A stretch of 64,000 nucleotides of DNA from Streptomyces sp. ISL-96 (GTDB taxonomy: Bacteria > Actinomycetota > Actinomycetes > Streptomycetales > Streptomycetaceae), in NCBI RefSeq assembly GCF_018614035.1, contig NZ_JAGGPA010000011.1:186001-250000 (forward strand). The letters run 5' to 3'. The translations under genes and the position numbers were made by a program. Position 1 is the stretch's first letter; every line of letters starts with the position of its first letter. A model generated the notes under the pieces. It did not search any database. It was not told where the DNA came from and saw nothing but the letters and a program-made list of their open reading frames with translations. This document shows positions 25,054 through 34,300 of the stretch, piece after piece.

Positions 25054-26427
25054 ATGACCGAAGTGCTTCTGCTCGCCGTGGCCGTGCTGCTCTCGCTCGC
25101 CTGTGGGGCGTTTGTCGCGGCGGAATTCTCGCTGACCACGATCGAGCGCGGAGACCTCGAGCGCGCCGTGGAGCGGGGCGAGCGGGGCGCGGCAAGCGCC
25201 CTCAAGGCCGTACGCAGCCTTACGTTCCAGCTCTCCGGCGCCCAGCTCGGCATCACCGTGACCAACCTCCTCGTCGGCATGCTCGCCGAGCCTTCCCTCG
25301 GCAAGCTGATCCGCGGTCCGCTCGAAGACGTCGGCCTCTCCCGCTCGGCATCGTCATCGGTGGCTCTCGTCATTGGTACGGCGCTCTCTACCGTCGTCCT
25401 GATGGTCGTCGGCGAGCTGGTGCCCAAGAACTGGGCGATCTCCTCGCCGCTGGGCGTGGCCAAGGTGGTCGCGGCCCCGCAGCGGATGTTCAGCCTGGCC
25501 TTCCGCCCGCTCATCAGCCACCTCAACGGCTCGGCGAACCGCATTGTGCGGCGCTTCGGCATGGAGCCGGCCGAGGAACTGGCGTCCGCCCGCACCCCCC
25601 AGGAGCTCGTCGCTCTGGCACGGCACTCCGCGCGGGAGGGCGCTCTGGAGGCCGACACCGCCGAGCTCTTCGTACGTACCCTCAACCTGGCCGAGCTGAC
25701 GGCGGAGAACGTGATGACCCCGCGCGTGCAGGTCACCGCACTCGACATTCAGGCCACCGCGGAGGACGTGGCGAACGCGACCCGCGCGACCGGCCTGTCC
25801 CGCTTCCCCGTCTACCGGGGCAGCCTCGACTCGGTCGTCGGCATCGCGCACATCAAGGACGTACTGACCGTGCCCGCCGAGCGCAGGCCGTCGTACCCCG
25901 TCGCCTCTCTGGTGCGCGAGCCCCTGCTCGTACCGGAGTCGCTGACCGTGGACCGGCTCCTGGACCGGCTGTCGGGCAAGCACACCATGGCCGTCGTCAT
26001 CGACGAGTACGGCGGCACGGCGGGGGTCGTGACGCTGGAGGACATCGTCGAGGAGGTCGTCGGCGAGGTGCGCGACGAGCACGATCCGCACGAGACGCCG
26101 GACCTCGCCCCGGCGGGCGAGGACGCCGACGGGCGGGTGCTGTGGTCGGCGGACGGTGCGGCCAGGACGGACCAGCTGGAGCGGGTCGGACTGCGGGTGC
26201 ACGAAGGCCCGTACGAGACGCTCGCCGGGCTGGTCGCCAACGAGCTGGGACGCATCCCGGCCGTGGGCGACCGCATTGAACTGGCCGGGTGGCAGCTGGA
26301 CGTGGTGGACGCGGCCGGCCGTCGCGCGGCGCGCGTGCTGCTGCACGCGCCGCTGCCGGGCGAGTCCGCTGACGGCGCCACTTCCGCCGACTCATTCGGC
26401 TCCGGGGAAAAGGAGGCCGGGCGATGA
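25054..26427 (+). CDS. CNNM/CorC-type transporter with DUF21 and CBS domains (first of two)
   Basis: The 457-residue membrane protein has an N-terminal DUF21 domain with about four hydrophobic segments and the AEFSLTTIERGDLERAVERG and GELVPKNWAIS motifs. A CBS pair follows (NVMTPRVQVTALD, then SRFPVYRGSLDSVVG and VVIDEYGGTAGVVTLEDIVE), and then a CorC_HlyC domain. Homologues move or regulate Mg2+/Co2+ or Na+. GGAGGTGA lies 5-8 nt before the ATG. The stop overlaps the next CNNM gene by 4 nt (ATGA), so the two are a coupled pair and could form heteromers. Confidence 0.9.
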   Translation: MTEVLLLAVAVLLSLACGAFVAAEFSLTTIERGDLERAVERGERGAASALKAVRSLTFQLSGAQLGITVTNLLVGMLAEPSLGKLIRGPLEDVGLSRSASSSVALVIGTALSTVVLMVVGELVPKNWAISSPLGVAKVVAAPQRMFSLAFRPLISHLNGSANRIVRRFGMEPAEELASARTPQELVALARHSAREGALEADTAELFVRTLNLAELTAENVMTPRVQVTALDIQATAEDVANATRATGLSRFPVYRGSLDSVVGIAHIKDVLTVPAERRPSYPVASLVREPLLVPESLTVDRLLDRLSGKHTMAVVIDEYGGTAGVVTLEDIVEEVVGEVRDEHDPHETPDLAPAGEDADGRVLWSADGAARTDQLERVGLRVHEGPYETLAGLVANELGRIPAVGDRIELAGWQLDVVDAAGRRAARVLLHAPLPGESADGATSADSFGSGEKEAGR

Positions 26428-27446
26428 CCGCGGTCCAGCTGCTCATCGGCCTGCTCACGCTGGTTGTCAACGCCTTCTTCGTCGGCGCGGAGTTCGCGCT
26501 GATCTCCGTACGCCGCAGCCAGATCGAACCGCAGGCCGAACGCGGGAACCGGCGGGCGCACAGCGTCCTTTGGGGGCTCGAACACGTCTCGGCGCTGCTC
26601 GCCGCTGCCCAGCTGGGCATCACGCTGTCCACCCTGGTGCTCGGCGTGGTCGCCGAGCCGGCCATCGCGCATCTGCTGGAGCCGGTCTTCCATGCCGTCG
26701 GTGTGCCGGACGGGCTGACGCACCTGATCTCGTTCGTCATCGCGCTCGCCCTGGCGACGTACCTGCACATGCTGTTCGGGGAGATGGTGCCGAAGAACAT
26801 CGCGCTGGCCGAGCCGGTCAGGACCGCGCTGCTGCTCGGGCCGCCACTGGTGGCGCTGGCGCGGGCGCTGCGGCCGGTGATCTTCGCGATCAACGCCTTC
26901 GCCAACGCGCTGCTAAAGGTGCTGCGGGTGGAGACCAGGAACGAGGTGTCCGCGACGTTCACGGACGACGAACTGGCGCGCCTTGTCACGGACGCGGGCC
27001 ACGCCGGCCTGCTCGACGACCGCGCGGCCGAGCGGCTGCACGACGCCCTGGAGCTGGGCCGGCGCCCGGTGCAGGACGTGATCATGCCGGTGGAGCGCGT
27101 GGTGTTCGCCCAGATAGGGACGACGCCGGAGGACCTGGAGCGGCTGTCGGCCGAGTCGGGGTTCTCCCGCTTCCCGGTGCTGGAGGGCCTGCGGATCCTG
27201 GGTTATCTGCATGTGAAGGACGCGCTGGACGCCGCACCGCGCAACGTGCCGTTCCCGGTCTCCGCGCTCCGGCCGATCGCCCGGGTGCGGGCGGCCACGC
27301 CGCTCGACGACGTACTCACCGCGATGCGGCGCAGCCGGACGCACCTGGCGGCGGTGCTGGGCGACGACGGCAATCCGGCGGGGCTGGTCACGATGGAGGA
27401 CGTGCTGCGCGAGCTGGTGGGCCGTCCGGGTCAGCGGCAGTCCTAG
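26424..27446 (+). CDS. CNNM-type transporter with DUF21 and CBS domains (second of two)
   Basis: The 340-residue paralogue of the preceding protein has a DUF21 membrane domain (NAFFVGAEFALISVRRSQIE, GEMVPKNIALAEP) and a CBS pair (VIMPVERVVFAQIG, GFSRFPVLEGLRILGYLHV, VTMEDVLRELVG). It lacks the C-terminal CorC_HlyC domain found in its neighbour. It is translationally coupled to it by a 4-nt overlap. The division of labour between a full-length and a shortened partner is common for these pairs in actinobacteria. Confidence 0.9.
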   Translation: MTAVQLLIGLLTLVVNAFFVGAEFALISVRRSQIEPQAERGNRRAHSVLWGLEHVSALLAAAQLGITLSTLVLGVVAEPAIAHLLEPVFHAVGVPDGLTHLISFVIALALATYLHMLFGEMVPKNIALAEPVRTALLLGPPLVALARALRPVIFAINAFANALLKVLRVETRNEVSATFTDDELARLVTDAGHAGLLDDRAAERLHDALELGRRPVQDVIMPVERVVFAQIGTTPEDLERLSAESGFSRFPVLEGLRILGYLHVKDALDAAPRNVPFPVSALRPIARVRAATPLDDVLTAMRRSRTHLAAVLGDDGNPAGLVTMEDVLRELVGRPGQRQS

Positions 27447-27536
27447 GGGGCGCGCGGGCCTTCAGGGTTCCGCGCGTTCGCGCGCCGGCCGGCCACGACG
27501 AGGCGTCGCCATGGCCGGGATAGCATCGCTCCCGCC

Positions 27537-28318
27537 ATGGAACCGAATGCCACATACACCAGTCTTGTCGCGGTCGGCGACTCGTTCACCGAGGGCATGT
27601 CGGACGCCCTGCCCGACGGCACGTACCGGGGCTGGGCGGATCTGCTCGCCGCGCGGCTCGCGGCGCGCACGCCACCGGTTTCCAGTACGCGAATCTCGCC
27701 GTACGGGGAAAGCTGATCGGCCAGATCGTCGCCGAGCAGGTCGACGTCGCGGCCGCCATGCGGGCGGACGTGGTGACGCTGGTGGGCGGGCTCAACGACA
27801 CGCTCCGGCCGAAGGTCGACATGGGCAGGGTGTGCGGGCTCCTCGAAGAGGCGGCCGGGAAGCTGGCGCCGTCCTGCGGGCAGCTGGTGCTGATGCGCAG
27901 CCCCGGCCGCAACGGTCCGGTGATGGAGCGCTTCCGGCCGCGCATGGAGGAGCTGTTCGACTTCGTCGACGGGCTGGCGGCGCGCCACGGCGCCCTGGTG
28001 GTCGATCTGTACGGCGCCCCCGTGCTCGCCGACCCGCGGCTGTGGCATGCGGACCGGCTGCATCTGACGGCGGAGGGGCACCGGCGGGTCGCGGAGGCGG
28101 TGTGGCAGACGCTGGGTCTCGCGGCCGAGGACGACTGGCGCGCGCCGCTGGCGCCCGGCGTACTGCCCGGCTGGGCGGCGCGGCGCGGCAGTGACCTGCA
28201 GTTCGCGCGCGAACACCTGGTGCCGTGGATCGGGCGACGCGTCACGGGGCGTTCCTCGGGAGACGGGCGTCCGGCCAAGCGCCCCGACCTCCTGCCGTAC
28301 GCCCCTCCCTCTCCGTAG
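27537..28318 (+). pseudogene. SGNH-hydrolase gene with one frameshift
   Basis: The first frame from the ATG at 27537 gives the nucleophile block LVAVGDSFTEGMSDALP, then ends at a TGA at 27714. A second frame picks up with YANLAVRGKLIGQIVAEQVD, the GGLND block and the catalytic DRLHLTAEGH, and runs to 28318. The shift lies near 27665-27680 in a GC-rich stretch. All catalytic parts (Ser, Gly, Asn, His) are otherwise intact, so this may be a recent mutation or a sequencing error. A TAGCAT hexamer ends 10 nt before the ATG. Confidence 0.75.
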
Positions 28319-28400
28319 CGCGTCTGTCGTCACGCTGATCGTTGACGTCTCGTAGGTAGCCACAAACGGGACCGCGGCGCTGGCCTGCAGAAACCGCCAG

Positions 28401-28406
28401 TAGAAT
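28401..28406 (+). promoter_or_regulatory. -10 element of purB (leaderless)
   Basis: TAGAAT lies 8 nt before the GTG start of purB, with no ribosome site in between. This places the transcription start at or next to the start codon. Confidence 0.55.
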
Positions 28407-28414
28407 CTGGTCAC

Positions 28415-29857
28415 GTGACTGCTGCTCCTGCGAAGCCTCGCATCCCCAATGTCCTGGCCGGCCGCTACGCCTCCACGCAACTCGCCGTCCTGTGGTCCCC
28501 CGAGGAGAAGGTGAAGCTGGAGCGCCGGCTGTGGCTCGCCGTGCTCCGTGCTCAGAAGGACCTCGGCATCGAGGTGCCCGACGAGGCCCTCTCCGACTAC
28601 GAGCGTGTGCTCGACCAGGTCGACCTGGCGTCGATCGCCGAGCGCGAGAAGGTCACGCGCCACGACGTGAAGGCGCGGATCGAGGAGTTCAACGCGCTCG
28701 CGGGCCACGAGCAGATCCACAAGGGCATGACGTCCCGCGACCTCACCGAGAACGTCGAGCAGCTTCAGATCCGGCTCTCGCTGGAGCTGATGCGCGACCG
28801 TACGGTCGCCGTCCTCGCCCGCCTCGGCAAGCTGTCCGGTGAGTACGCGGAGCTCGTCATGGCGGGCCGCTCGCACAACGTCGCGGCCCAGGCCACGACG
28901 CTCGGCAAGCGCTTCGCGACGGCGGCCGACGAGCTGCTGGTGGCGTACGGGCGCCTTGAGGAGCTGCTCGGCCGCTACCCGCTGCGCGGGATCAAGGGCC
29001 CGGTCGGTACGGCGCAGGACATGCTGGACCTGCTGGGCGGGGACGCCGAGAAGCTGGCGGACCTGGAGCAGCGGATCGCCGTTCACCTCGGCTTCTCGCA
29101 GGCCTTCACCTCGGTGGGTCAGGTGTACCCGCGCTCGCTGGACTACGAGGTCGTCACCGCGCTGGTGCAGCTGGCGGGCGCTCCCTCCTCCGTTGCCAAG
29201 ACCATCCGGCTGATGGCCGGGCACGAGCTGGTGACCGAGGGCTTCAAGCCCGGCCAGGTCGGCTCGTCCGCGATGCCGCACAAGATGAACACCCGCTCCT
29301 GCGAGCGTGTGAACGGCCTCATGGTGATCCTTCGCGGCTACGCCTCGATGACGGGTGAGCTGGCGGGCGACCAGTGGAACGAGGGCGACGTGTCGTGCTC
29401 GGTGGTACGCCGGGTCGCGCTGCCCGACGCGTTCTTCGCCTTCGACGGCCTGCTGGAGACCTTCCTGACGGTGCTCGACGAGTTCGGCGCCTTCCCTGCG
29501 GTTGTGGCGCGCGAGCTGGACCGCTACCTCCCCTTCCTCGCGACGACCAAGGTGCTCATGGCTTCGGTACGGGCCGGGGTCGGCCGCGAGGTCGCGCACG
29601 AGGCCATCAAGGAGAACGCCGTCGCCTCCGCCCTGGCGATGCGCGAGCAGGGCGCCGAGCGCAACGAGTTGCTGGACAAGCTCGCGGCCGACGAGCGGAT
29701 CCCGCTGGACCGGGCCCAGCTGGATGAGCTGATGGCCGACAAGCTGTCCTTCACCGGGGCAGCGGCGCAGCAGGTCGGCGCCGTGGTTTCGCGTATCGAG
29801 GAGATCGTCAAGCAGCATCCCGAGGCCGCGGCGTACGCCCCCGGATCGATCCTCTGA
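28415..29857 (+). CDS. purB: Adenylosuccinate lyase PurB
   Basis: This enzyme of the fumarase/aspartase superfamily acts twice in purine synthesis, on SAICAR and on adenylosuccinate. The 480-residue protein carries GHEQIHKGMTSRDLTENVEQ, the family signature SSAMPHKMNTRSCERVNGL, and NEGDVSCSVVRRVALPDAFF. The start is a GTG 8 nt after TAGAAT, so the mRNA appears leaderless. Downstream, mug follows after only 10 nt. Confidence 0.95.
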   Translation: MTAAPAKPRIPNVLAGRYASTQLAVLWSPEEKVKLERRLWLAVLRAQKDLGIEVPDEALSDYERVLDQVDLASIAEREKVTRHDVKARIEEFNALAGHEQIHKGMTSRDLTENVEQLQIRLSLELMRDRTVAVLARLGKLSGEYAELVMAGRSHNVAAQATTLGKRFATAADELLVAYGRLEELLGRYPLRGIKGPVGTAQDMLDLLGGDAEKLADLEQRIAVHLGFSQAFTSVGQVYPRSLDYEVVTALVQLAGAPSSVAKTIRLMAGHELVTEGFKPGQVGSSAMPHKMNTRSCERVNGLMVILRGYASMTGELAGDQWNEGDVSCSVVRRVALPDAFFAFDGLLETFLTVLDEFGAFPAVVARELDRYLPFLATTKVLMASVRAGVGREVAHEAIKENAVASALAMREQGAERNELLDKLAADERIPLDRAQLDELMADKLSFTGAAAQQVGAVVSRIEEIVKQHPEAAAYAPGSIL

Positions 29858-29867
29858 GCCGCGCGGC

Positions 29868-30410
29868 ATGACACCCGAAGAACTCCTGGCCGCGCGCGAC
29901 CGCCTCGTCCCCGACGTGGTCGCGGGCGGCCTGCGGGTGCTTTTCTGCGGCATCAACCCCGGGTTGATGTCGGCCGCTACGGGCCACCACTTCGCCCGCC
30001 CCGGCAACCGCTTCTGGCCGGTACTGCATCTCTCGGGTTTCACCCCCCGGCAGTTGAAGCCGGCCGAGCAGGACGAGCTCCTTTCCCATGGCCTTGGCAT
30101 CACCAATGTGGTGGCCAGGGCGAGCGCGCGGGCCGACGAGATAGGCGACGCGGAATTCCGCGAGGGCGGCCGGATCCTGACGGAGAAGGTCGAACTGCTC
30201 CGGCCGAAGTGGCTCGCGGTGGTCGGCATCACCGCTTACCGCACGGCCTTCGGTGAGCGGAAGGCGTCGGTCGGCCCGCAGGAGCGGATGATCGGCGAGA
30301 CCCGCGTATGGGCCCTGCCGAATCCCAGCGGGCTCAACGCCCACTGGACCGTACAGACCATGGCCGAGGAGTACGCCCGGCTGAGGGCCGCGTCGCAGGC
30401 GAGCGGCTAG
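29868..30410 (+). CDS. mug: G/U mismatch-specific uracil/thymine DNA glycosylase
   Basis: The 180-residue protein of the Mug/TDG family excises uracil or thymine mispaired with guanine. Motif 1 is LFCGINPGLMSAATGHHFAR, with the catalytic Asn of GINPG. Motif 2 is ALPNPSGLNAHWTVQTM. Both are full and in register, and the length is normal. It lies 10 nt after purB and is probably cotranscribed. The last 4 nt overlap the stop of the convergent gene. Confidence 0.92.
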   Translation: MTPEELLAARDRLVPDVVAGGLRVLFCGINPGLMSAATGHHFARPGNRFWPVLHLSGFTPRQLKPAEQDELLSHGLGITNVVARASARADEIGDAEFREGGRILTEKVELLRPKWLAVVGITAYRTAFGERKASVGPQERMIGETRVWALPNPSGLNAHWTVQTMAEEYARLRAASQASG

Positions 30411-30856
30411 GGCGGGTCTATCTCGGTGACGACCGCCAGCAGCTCGTACGACGGCCCCTCGTTCTCCAGGGCCAGTCCCACCGCGACCCACCTGCCGTCG
30501 GCCCGCCAGATGTGCAAGAGTTCGAACCCGGCGCTCAACTCGTCCCAGGGCGCGGGTATCTCCTCTCCCAAGATGCTCCGTTCCAGCACACTCCACAGGC
30601 TGAACACCTGGGGCTCACCCCACCTGCCGCCGAACACGGCCAGCAGCGCCTCGTACTCCGCCACGCACTGCTCCCGCAACTCCAGACGCTGAGCGGCGTC
30701 CTCGTCCCCCAGCTCGTCCACCAGCTCGTCGGCCGCGCTCAGCTCCGCCGTGTGATAGCCGGGTCCGCTGAAGCCGGTGTCCGACCTGCGGCGCTTTGCC
30801 GGGAATTCCTGTGCGCGCAGCAGGTCTATGAGGGCGAGATACCGTGCGGTGCTCAT
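30407..30856 (-). CDS. Uncharacterised protein, 149 residues
   Basis: The soluble, acidic product has no signal peptide or membrane segment. It starts MSTARYLALIDLLRAQEFPA and has a helical middle (ADELVDELGDEDAAQRLELR, CVAEYEALLAVFGGRWG). Its C-terminal half alternates Trp/His-containing strands (ELLHIWRADGRWVAVGLALE, YELLAVVTEIDPP). I do not recognise a family. The ATG at 30856 is the first in-frame start with good codon use after it. It is convergent with mug, with a 4-nt overlap, and divergent from the ROK gene. Confidence 0.7.
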   Translation of the reverse strand: MSTARYLALIDLLRAQEFPAKRRRSDTGFSGPGYHTAELSAADELVDELGDEDAAQRLELREQCVAEYEALLAVFGGRWGEPQVFSLWSVLERSILGEEIPAPWDELSAGFELLHIWRADGRWVAVGLALENEGPSYELLAVVTEIDPP

Positions 30857-30997
30857 GCCGTCAGTAAACCCGCCGCCACTGACAATTGGCCCGCCGTCAG
30901 GCGTCACGACGGCGCGCCTGCCCGGGCGGCGGGCGCAGTGCTCGGAGCCAGCGAGTACGATCCGGCAGAACAAGCGCGCGAGCTGGGAGGACACACC

Positions 30998-32155
30998 GTG
31001 GGGCGGTTGACCGGCGGGGACCCCTCCTTGCTGCGGCGGATCAATTCCGCTGTGGTGCTGCACGCCCTGCGGGGCGCCGGCTCGCCCACGCTCACCGACC
31101 TGACCCGCATCACGGGCCTCTCCCGGCCGACGGTCGAGGGTGTGGTCGAGGGGCTGATGGAGACCGGGCTCGTCGTCGAGGCCCCGCCCGAGGACGGCGA
31201 GGCGCGGCGGCAGGGACGGCCGGCGCGGAGGTTCCGGTTCCGCGCCGAGGCGGGGCACCTGATGGGCGTCGAGATCGGTCCGCACCGCATCGCTGCCCTG
31301 CTCTCGGGCCTCGACGGCCGTGTCATCGGCGCCGGCTCACGCACGGTGTCCGAGACCGCCTCCGCGGACGAGCGGCTGGAGCGGGTGCGCGCCATGGTCG
31401 CCGACGTACTGCGCCGAGCCGGTGTTCCCCGCAGCTCCCTGCGTGCCGTCGGGGTGGGAACCCCCGGCATTGTGGAGGCCGACGGGACCGTACGGCTGGG
31501 CACGGCACTCCCCGACTGGACCGGGCTGCCGCTCGGCGAGCGGCTCCGCCGGTCGTTCCGCTGCCCCGTACTGGTCGAGAACGACGCCAACGCGGCGGCG
31601 GTCGCCGAGCACTGGAAGGGCGCCGCCGTCGACTCCGACGACATCGTCTTCGTACTGGCCGGGCTGAGCCCGGGCGCGGGATCGCTGATCGGCGGGCGGC
31701 TGCACCGGGGCTTCGGCGGCGCGGCCGGCGAGATCGGAGCGCTGCATCTGCTGGGCCGCGAGGTCACGCCGGAGATGCTGCTGTCGACGACGGACGAGCC
31801 GGTGCTCCCCCTCGACGAACAGGCCGTGGCCACCGTCTTCCGGCGCGCCAGGCAGGGTGACTCCGCCGCGCAGGAGGCCGTCGAGCGGTTCATCCAGCGG
31901 CTGGTGCACGATGTGGCGGCGCTGGTCCTGGCGCTCGACCCCGAGCTGGTCGTGATCGGCGGGTGGGCGGCCGGCATCGACGGCGTACTGGAGCCGCTGC
32001 GCGGCGAGTTGGCGCGCTACTGCCTGCGTCCGCCCCGAGTCGCGCTGTCGGTGCTGGGTGAGGCGGCGGTGGCGACGGGGGCGCTGCGCCTGGCCCTCGA
32101 CCATGTCGAGGAAGAACTCTTCGCCGTCGAGAAAACGGTGACGGCCCGCCGCTGA
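30998..32155 (+). CDS. ROK-family transcriptional regulator
   Basis: The 385-residue protein joins an N-terminal winged helix-turn-helix (LLRRINSAVVLHALRGAGSP, LTDLTRITGLSRPTVEGVVE) to a ROK sugar-kinase-like domain (VGVGTPGIVEADGTVRLGTA, CPVLVENDANAAAVAEHW, GFGGAAGEIGALHLLG). The zinc-binding Cys/His cluster of active ROK kinases (CxCGxxGCxE) is absent; the segment after GALHLLG has no cysteine. It is therefore likely a sugar-responsive repressor rather than a kinase. The GTG at 30998 has GGGAGGAC 7-8 nt upstream. No sugar operon is adjacent. Confidence 0.88.
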   Translation: MGRLTGGDPSLLRRINSAVVLHALRGAGSPTLTDLTRITGLSRPTVEGVVEGLMETGLVVEAPPEDGEARRQGRPARRFRFRAEAGHLMGVEIGPHRIAALLSGLDGRVIGAGSRTVSETASADERLERVRAMVADVLRRAGVPRSSLRAVGVGTPGIVEADGTVRLGTALPDWTGLPLGERLRRSFRCPVLVENDANAAAVAEHWKGAAVDSDDIVFVLAGLSPGAGSLIGGRLHRGFGGAAGEIGALHLLGREVTPEMLLSTTDEPVLPLDEQAVATVFRRARQGDSAAQEAVERFIQRLVHDVAALVLALDPELVVIGGWAAGIDGVLEPLRGELARYCLRPPRVALSVLGEAAVATGALRLALDHVEEELFAVEKTVTARR

Positions 32156-32198
32156 GTGCGACGGGCCGTACCGTACGACGGTCGGGCTCACTGCGAAT

Positions 32199-32963
32199 TC
32201 AGGAGGCCCTGCGCTCCTGCGTGTGGTGACTGATCTCCACGTCGCCCGAGTCACCGAAGGTGAGCCGGCAGGTGTCCGCCCGGTAGGTGGCCACCGAGAC
32301 GGCGGCGGTCCTGCCCTCGGCGAAGTATCGCGTGGTGACGACGAGGACGGGCGCGCCCGGCAGGCGGTCGAGCTCCTTGGCGTCGTCCGCGCGGGCCGAG
32401 CCGAGCTCGACGGCGCGGTCCTGGCCGTCCATTCCGAGGCGCTGCAGCTCCCGCAGCACGCTCCGCGCGCGGGCGGCGCCCGAGGGCGCTTCGATGGCCG
32501 CGAGGTCCGGCACGGAGGCTACCGGCACGTACAGCAGCTCGGCCGCGACCGGCTGGCCGTGCGATACGCGGATCCGGCGGACCGTGTGGACCTCGTCCTG
32601 GCAGCCGCCGCCGAGCATGCGGGCCACTGCCACCGGGGGTACGGCACTGGTGCAGTCGAGGGGCTGCCAGGAGTCGCCGGTCGCTTCCGGCCAGCCGTGC
32701 TGCGACGTACCGACGTCCACACCCACGCGCGGCGGGGCGACGGTCGTACCCACGCCGCGGCGGCGCTGCAAGCGGCCTTCCAGCTCCAGCTGTTCGAGCG
32801 CCTGGCGGAGCGTGGCCCGCGCGACGCCGAAGCGGGCGGCGAGTTCGCGCTCGTTGGGCAGGATCTCACCGACCGCGAAATCGGAGTCGAGCGCCTCGCT
32901 GAGCACGGTCTTGAGGTGCCAGTACTTCGGCTCCGGCACCGTATCGAGCTGCGTGGTCCCCAC
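32199..32963 (-). CDS. GntR-family regulator with UTRA domain (HutC subgroup)
   Basis: The 254-residue regulator has an N-terminal GntR winged helix (YWHLKTVLSEALDSDFAVGE, then LPNERELAARFGVARATLRQ and EGRLQRRRGVGTTVA) and a C-terminal UTRA ligand domain (VRRIRVSHGQPVAAELLYVP ... VVTTRYFAEGRTAAVSVATY). The GTG at 32963 has GGAGG 6 nt upstream. HutC members sense small ligands such as sugar phosphates or histidine intermediates. No obvious target operon is adjacent: the neighbours are a convergent ROK gene and a sigma factor. Confidence 0.88.
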   Translation of the reverse strand: MGTTQLDTVPEPKYWHLKTVLSEALDSDFAVGEILPNERELAARFGVARATLRQALEQLELEGRLQRRRGVGTTVAPPRVGVDVGTSQHGWPEATGDSWQPLDCTSAVPPVAVARMLGGGCQDEVHTVRRIRVSHGQPVAAELLYVPVASVPDLAAIEAPSGAARARSVLRELQRLGMDGQDRAVELGSARADDAKELDRLPGAPVLVVTTRYFAEGRTAAVSVATYRADTCRLTFGDSGDVEISHHTQERRAS

Positions 32964-33101
32964 CCTGATCCTCCGCAATCGGCCTGGTCCCCGGGCGAGT
33001 TTCCGCGCCCTTGTTTATTAAAGGTTCCTGCACTAACTCTGCGACCATAAGTCCGGCGTCTGCCTTGGTCAAGACCAATCAGCGCAGGACGGGCGCTTCC
33101 C

Positions 33102-34151
33102 TTACACGGCGAGTGCGGTAAGTTTGTCCGGATTCCGCACGATGTAGATGCACTGGATGAGGCCGTCCACGACGTCGAGCTGGAAGACCGAGTCGGGCTT
33201 TCCGCCGGACAGGACGAGCAGCGCCGGACCGCCGTTGACTTCCAGGAAGCGGAACTCGCCCTCGGGGATGCCCTTCCTGGCCGCCCCGAAGAGGAACCGG
33301 CCCACCTTGTCGGCGCTCTCGATGACCCGCAGCGGTGCCTTGGCCTTGCCGCCGCTGTCGCCGACGAGCCTAACGTCCGGCGCGAGCAGAGCGAGCAGCG
33401 CGTCTAGGCCCGGACTTCGCGGGTCGCTGAAAAGGTTCGCCGCAGCGGCTCTTCGGCGTCCGAACCCGACCGGATCGGACCGGCATTGCGATCGCCGTTG
33501 CGGACCGGACTGAGCGGCGATCGGTCGTGACCAGTTGATCTTCACGATCGGGTGACCTGCGAAGTACGGGTCTAGGTCTCCTCCCGACGCGGCGGCGAGG
33601 AACCGTTCAGTGAGGTCGCGGCGTTCCGCGGGATCCACGTCGAAGCGGGGCCTGCGTTCCCCGACATGCCGCCGGGCGCGTCCCGCGAGCTGCCGTACGG
33701 CCGATTCCGAGCGTTCCAGGGTGGCTGCGATTTCGCCGTACGGGAAGCCGAAAGCCTCCCGCAGTACGAACACCGCGCGCTCCAGCGGGGAGAGCGACTC
33801 GAGAACGACGAGTACCGCGAGCGAGACGGAGTCGGCGAGAACCGCACGTTCCGCGGCGTCCTCGACGCTCGCACCGAAGTCCGTTTCGAGCGGCTCCGGG
33901 AGCCACGGTCCGACGTACGCCTCGCGCCGCGCCTGTACGTGCCGCAGCCGGTCGATGGCGAGGCGGGTGGTGATCCGCACCAGATAGGCACGTGGTTCCC
34001 GTACGTCGTCGCGCGCCTGGGCCGACCAGCGCAGCCACGCCTCCTGCACGACGTCCTCGGCGTCGGCGACGCGGCCGAGCATCCTGTAGGCCACCCCGGT
34101 CAGAACGGGGCGGTGCTGTTCGAAGACGTCGGTCACGGTGTCGGCAGTCAC
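33102..34151 (-). CDS. ECF41-type sigma factor with SnoaL-like C-terminus and an in-frame insertion
   Basis: The 349-residue sigma factor has region 2 (YRMLGRVADAEDVVQEAWLR, ITTRLAIDRLRHVQARR), the ECF41 linker motif in GPWLPEPL, region 4 (EAFGFPYGEIAATLERSESA), and a SnoaL/NTF2-like C-terminal domain with GDSGGKAKAP and the terminal NPDKL that mark ECF41. That domain regulates activity. Between SGGDL and DALLALLAPDV, where relatives are continuous, 56 extra residues are inserted (33403-33570), encoded by an inverted-repeat element flanked by TCTAGG. The frame stays open. The GTG start follows GGATGGAGGA with very short spacing. The usual ECF41 partner (a carboxymuconolactone-decarboxylase-like or oxidoreductase gene) is not adjacent. 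Confidence 0.88.
   Translation of the reverse strand: MTADTVTDVFEQHRPVLTGVAYRMLGRVADAEDVVQEAWLRWSAQARDDVREPRAYLVRITTRLAIDRLRHVQARREAYVGPWLPEPLETDFGASVEDAAERAVLADSVSLAVLVVLESLSPLERAVFVLREAFGFPYGEIAATLERSESAVRQLAGRARRHVGERRPRFDVDPAERRDLTERFLAAASGGDLDPYFAGHPIVKINWSRPIAAQSGPQRRSQCRSDPVGFGRRRAAAANLFSDPRSPGLDALLALLAPDVRLVGDSGGKAKAPLRVIESADKVGRFLFGAARKGIPEGEFRFLEVNGGPALLVLSGGKPDSVFQLDVVDGLIQCIYIVRNPDKLTALAV
33403..33576. mobile_element. MITE-like element inserted in the sigma-factor gene
   Basis: A 162-bp unit (33409-33570) is bounded by 19-bp terminal inverted repeats, CCCGGACTTCGCGGGTCGC and its partner CCCGTACTTCGCAGGTCAC (16 of 19 matching). It is flanked by identical TCTAGG copies (33403-33408, 33571-33576), with CTAG at the core, as a target duplication. 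There is no transposase. Element plus one duplication is 168 bp, divisible by three, and free of stop codons in the sigma frame. CTAG targets are typical of IS5-group transposases, which could mobilise it in trans. Confidence 0.8.
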
Positions 34152-34300
34152 TCCTCCATCCCATCCGACCGTTCGCGCCGTGTCCAGGCAGCACGGGTGC
34201 GTCGCGGCCGGAACTGTCCGGCCTCTTGAACTCCAAGCTACTCGGCGGTAATTGTTGCTGACACGTTGTCTAGCCCCGACCCCACCCAGGGAGCAGCAGC

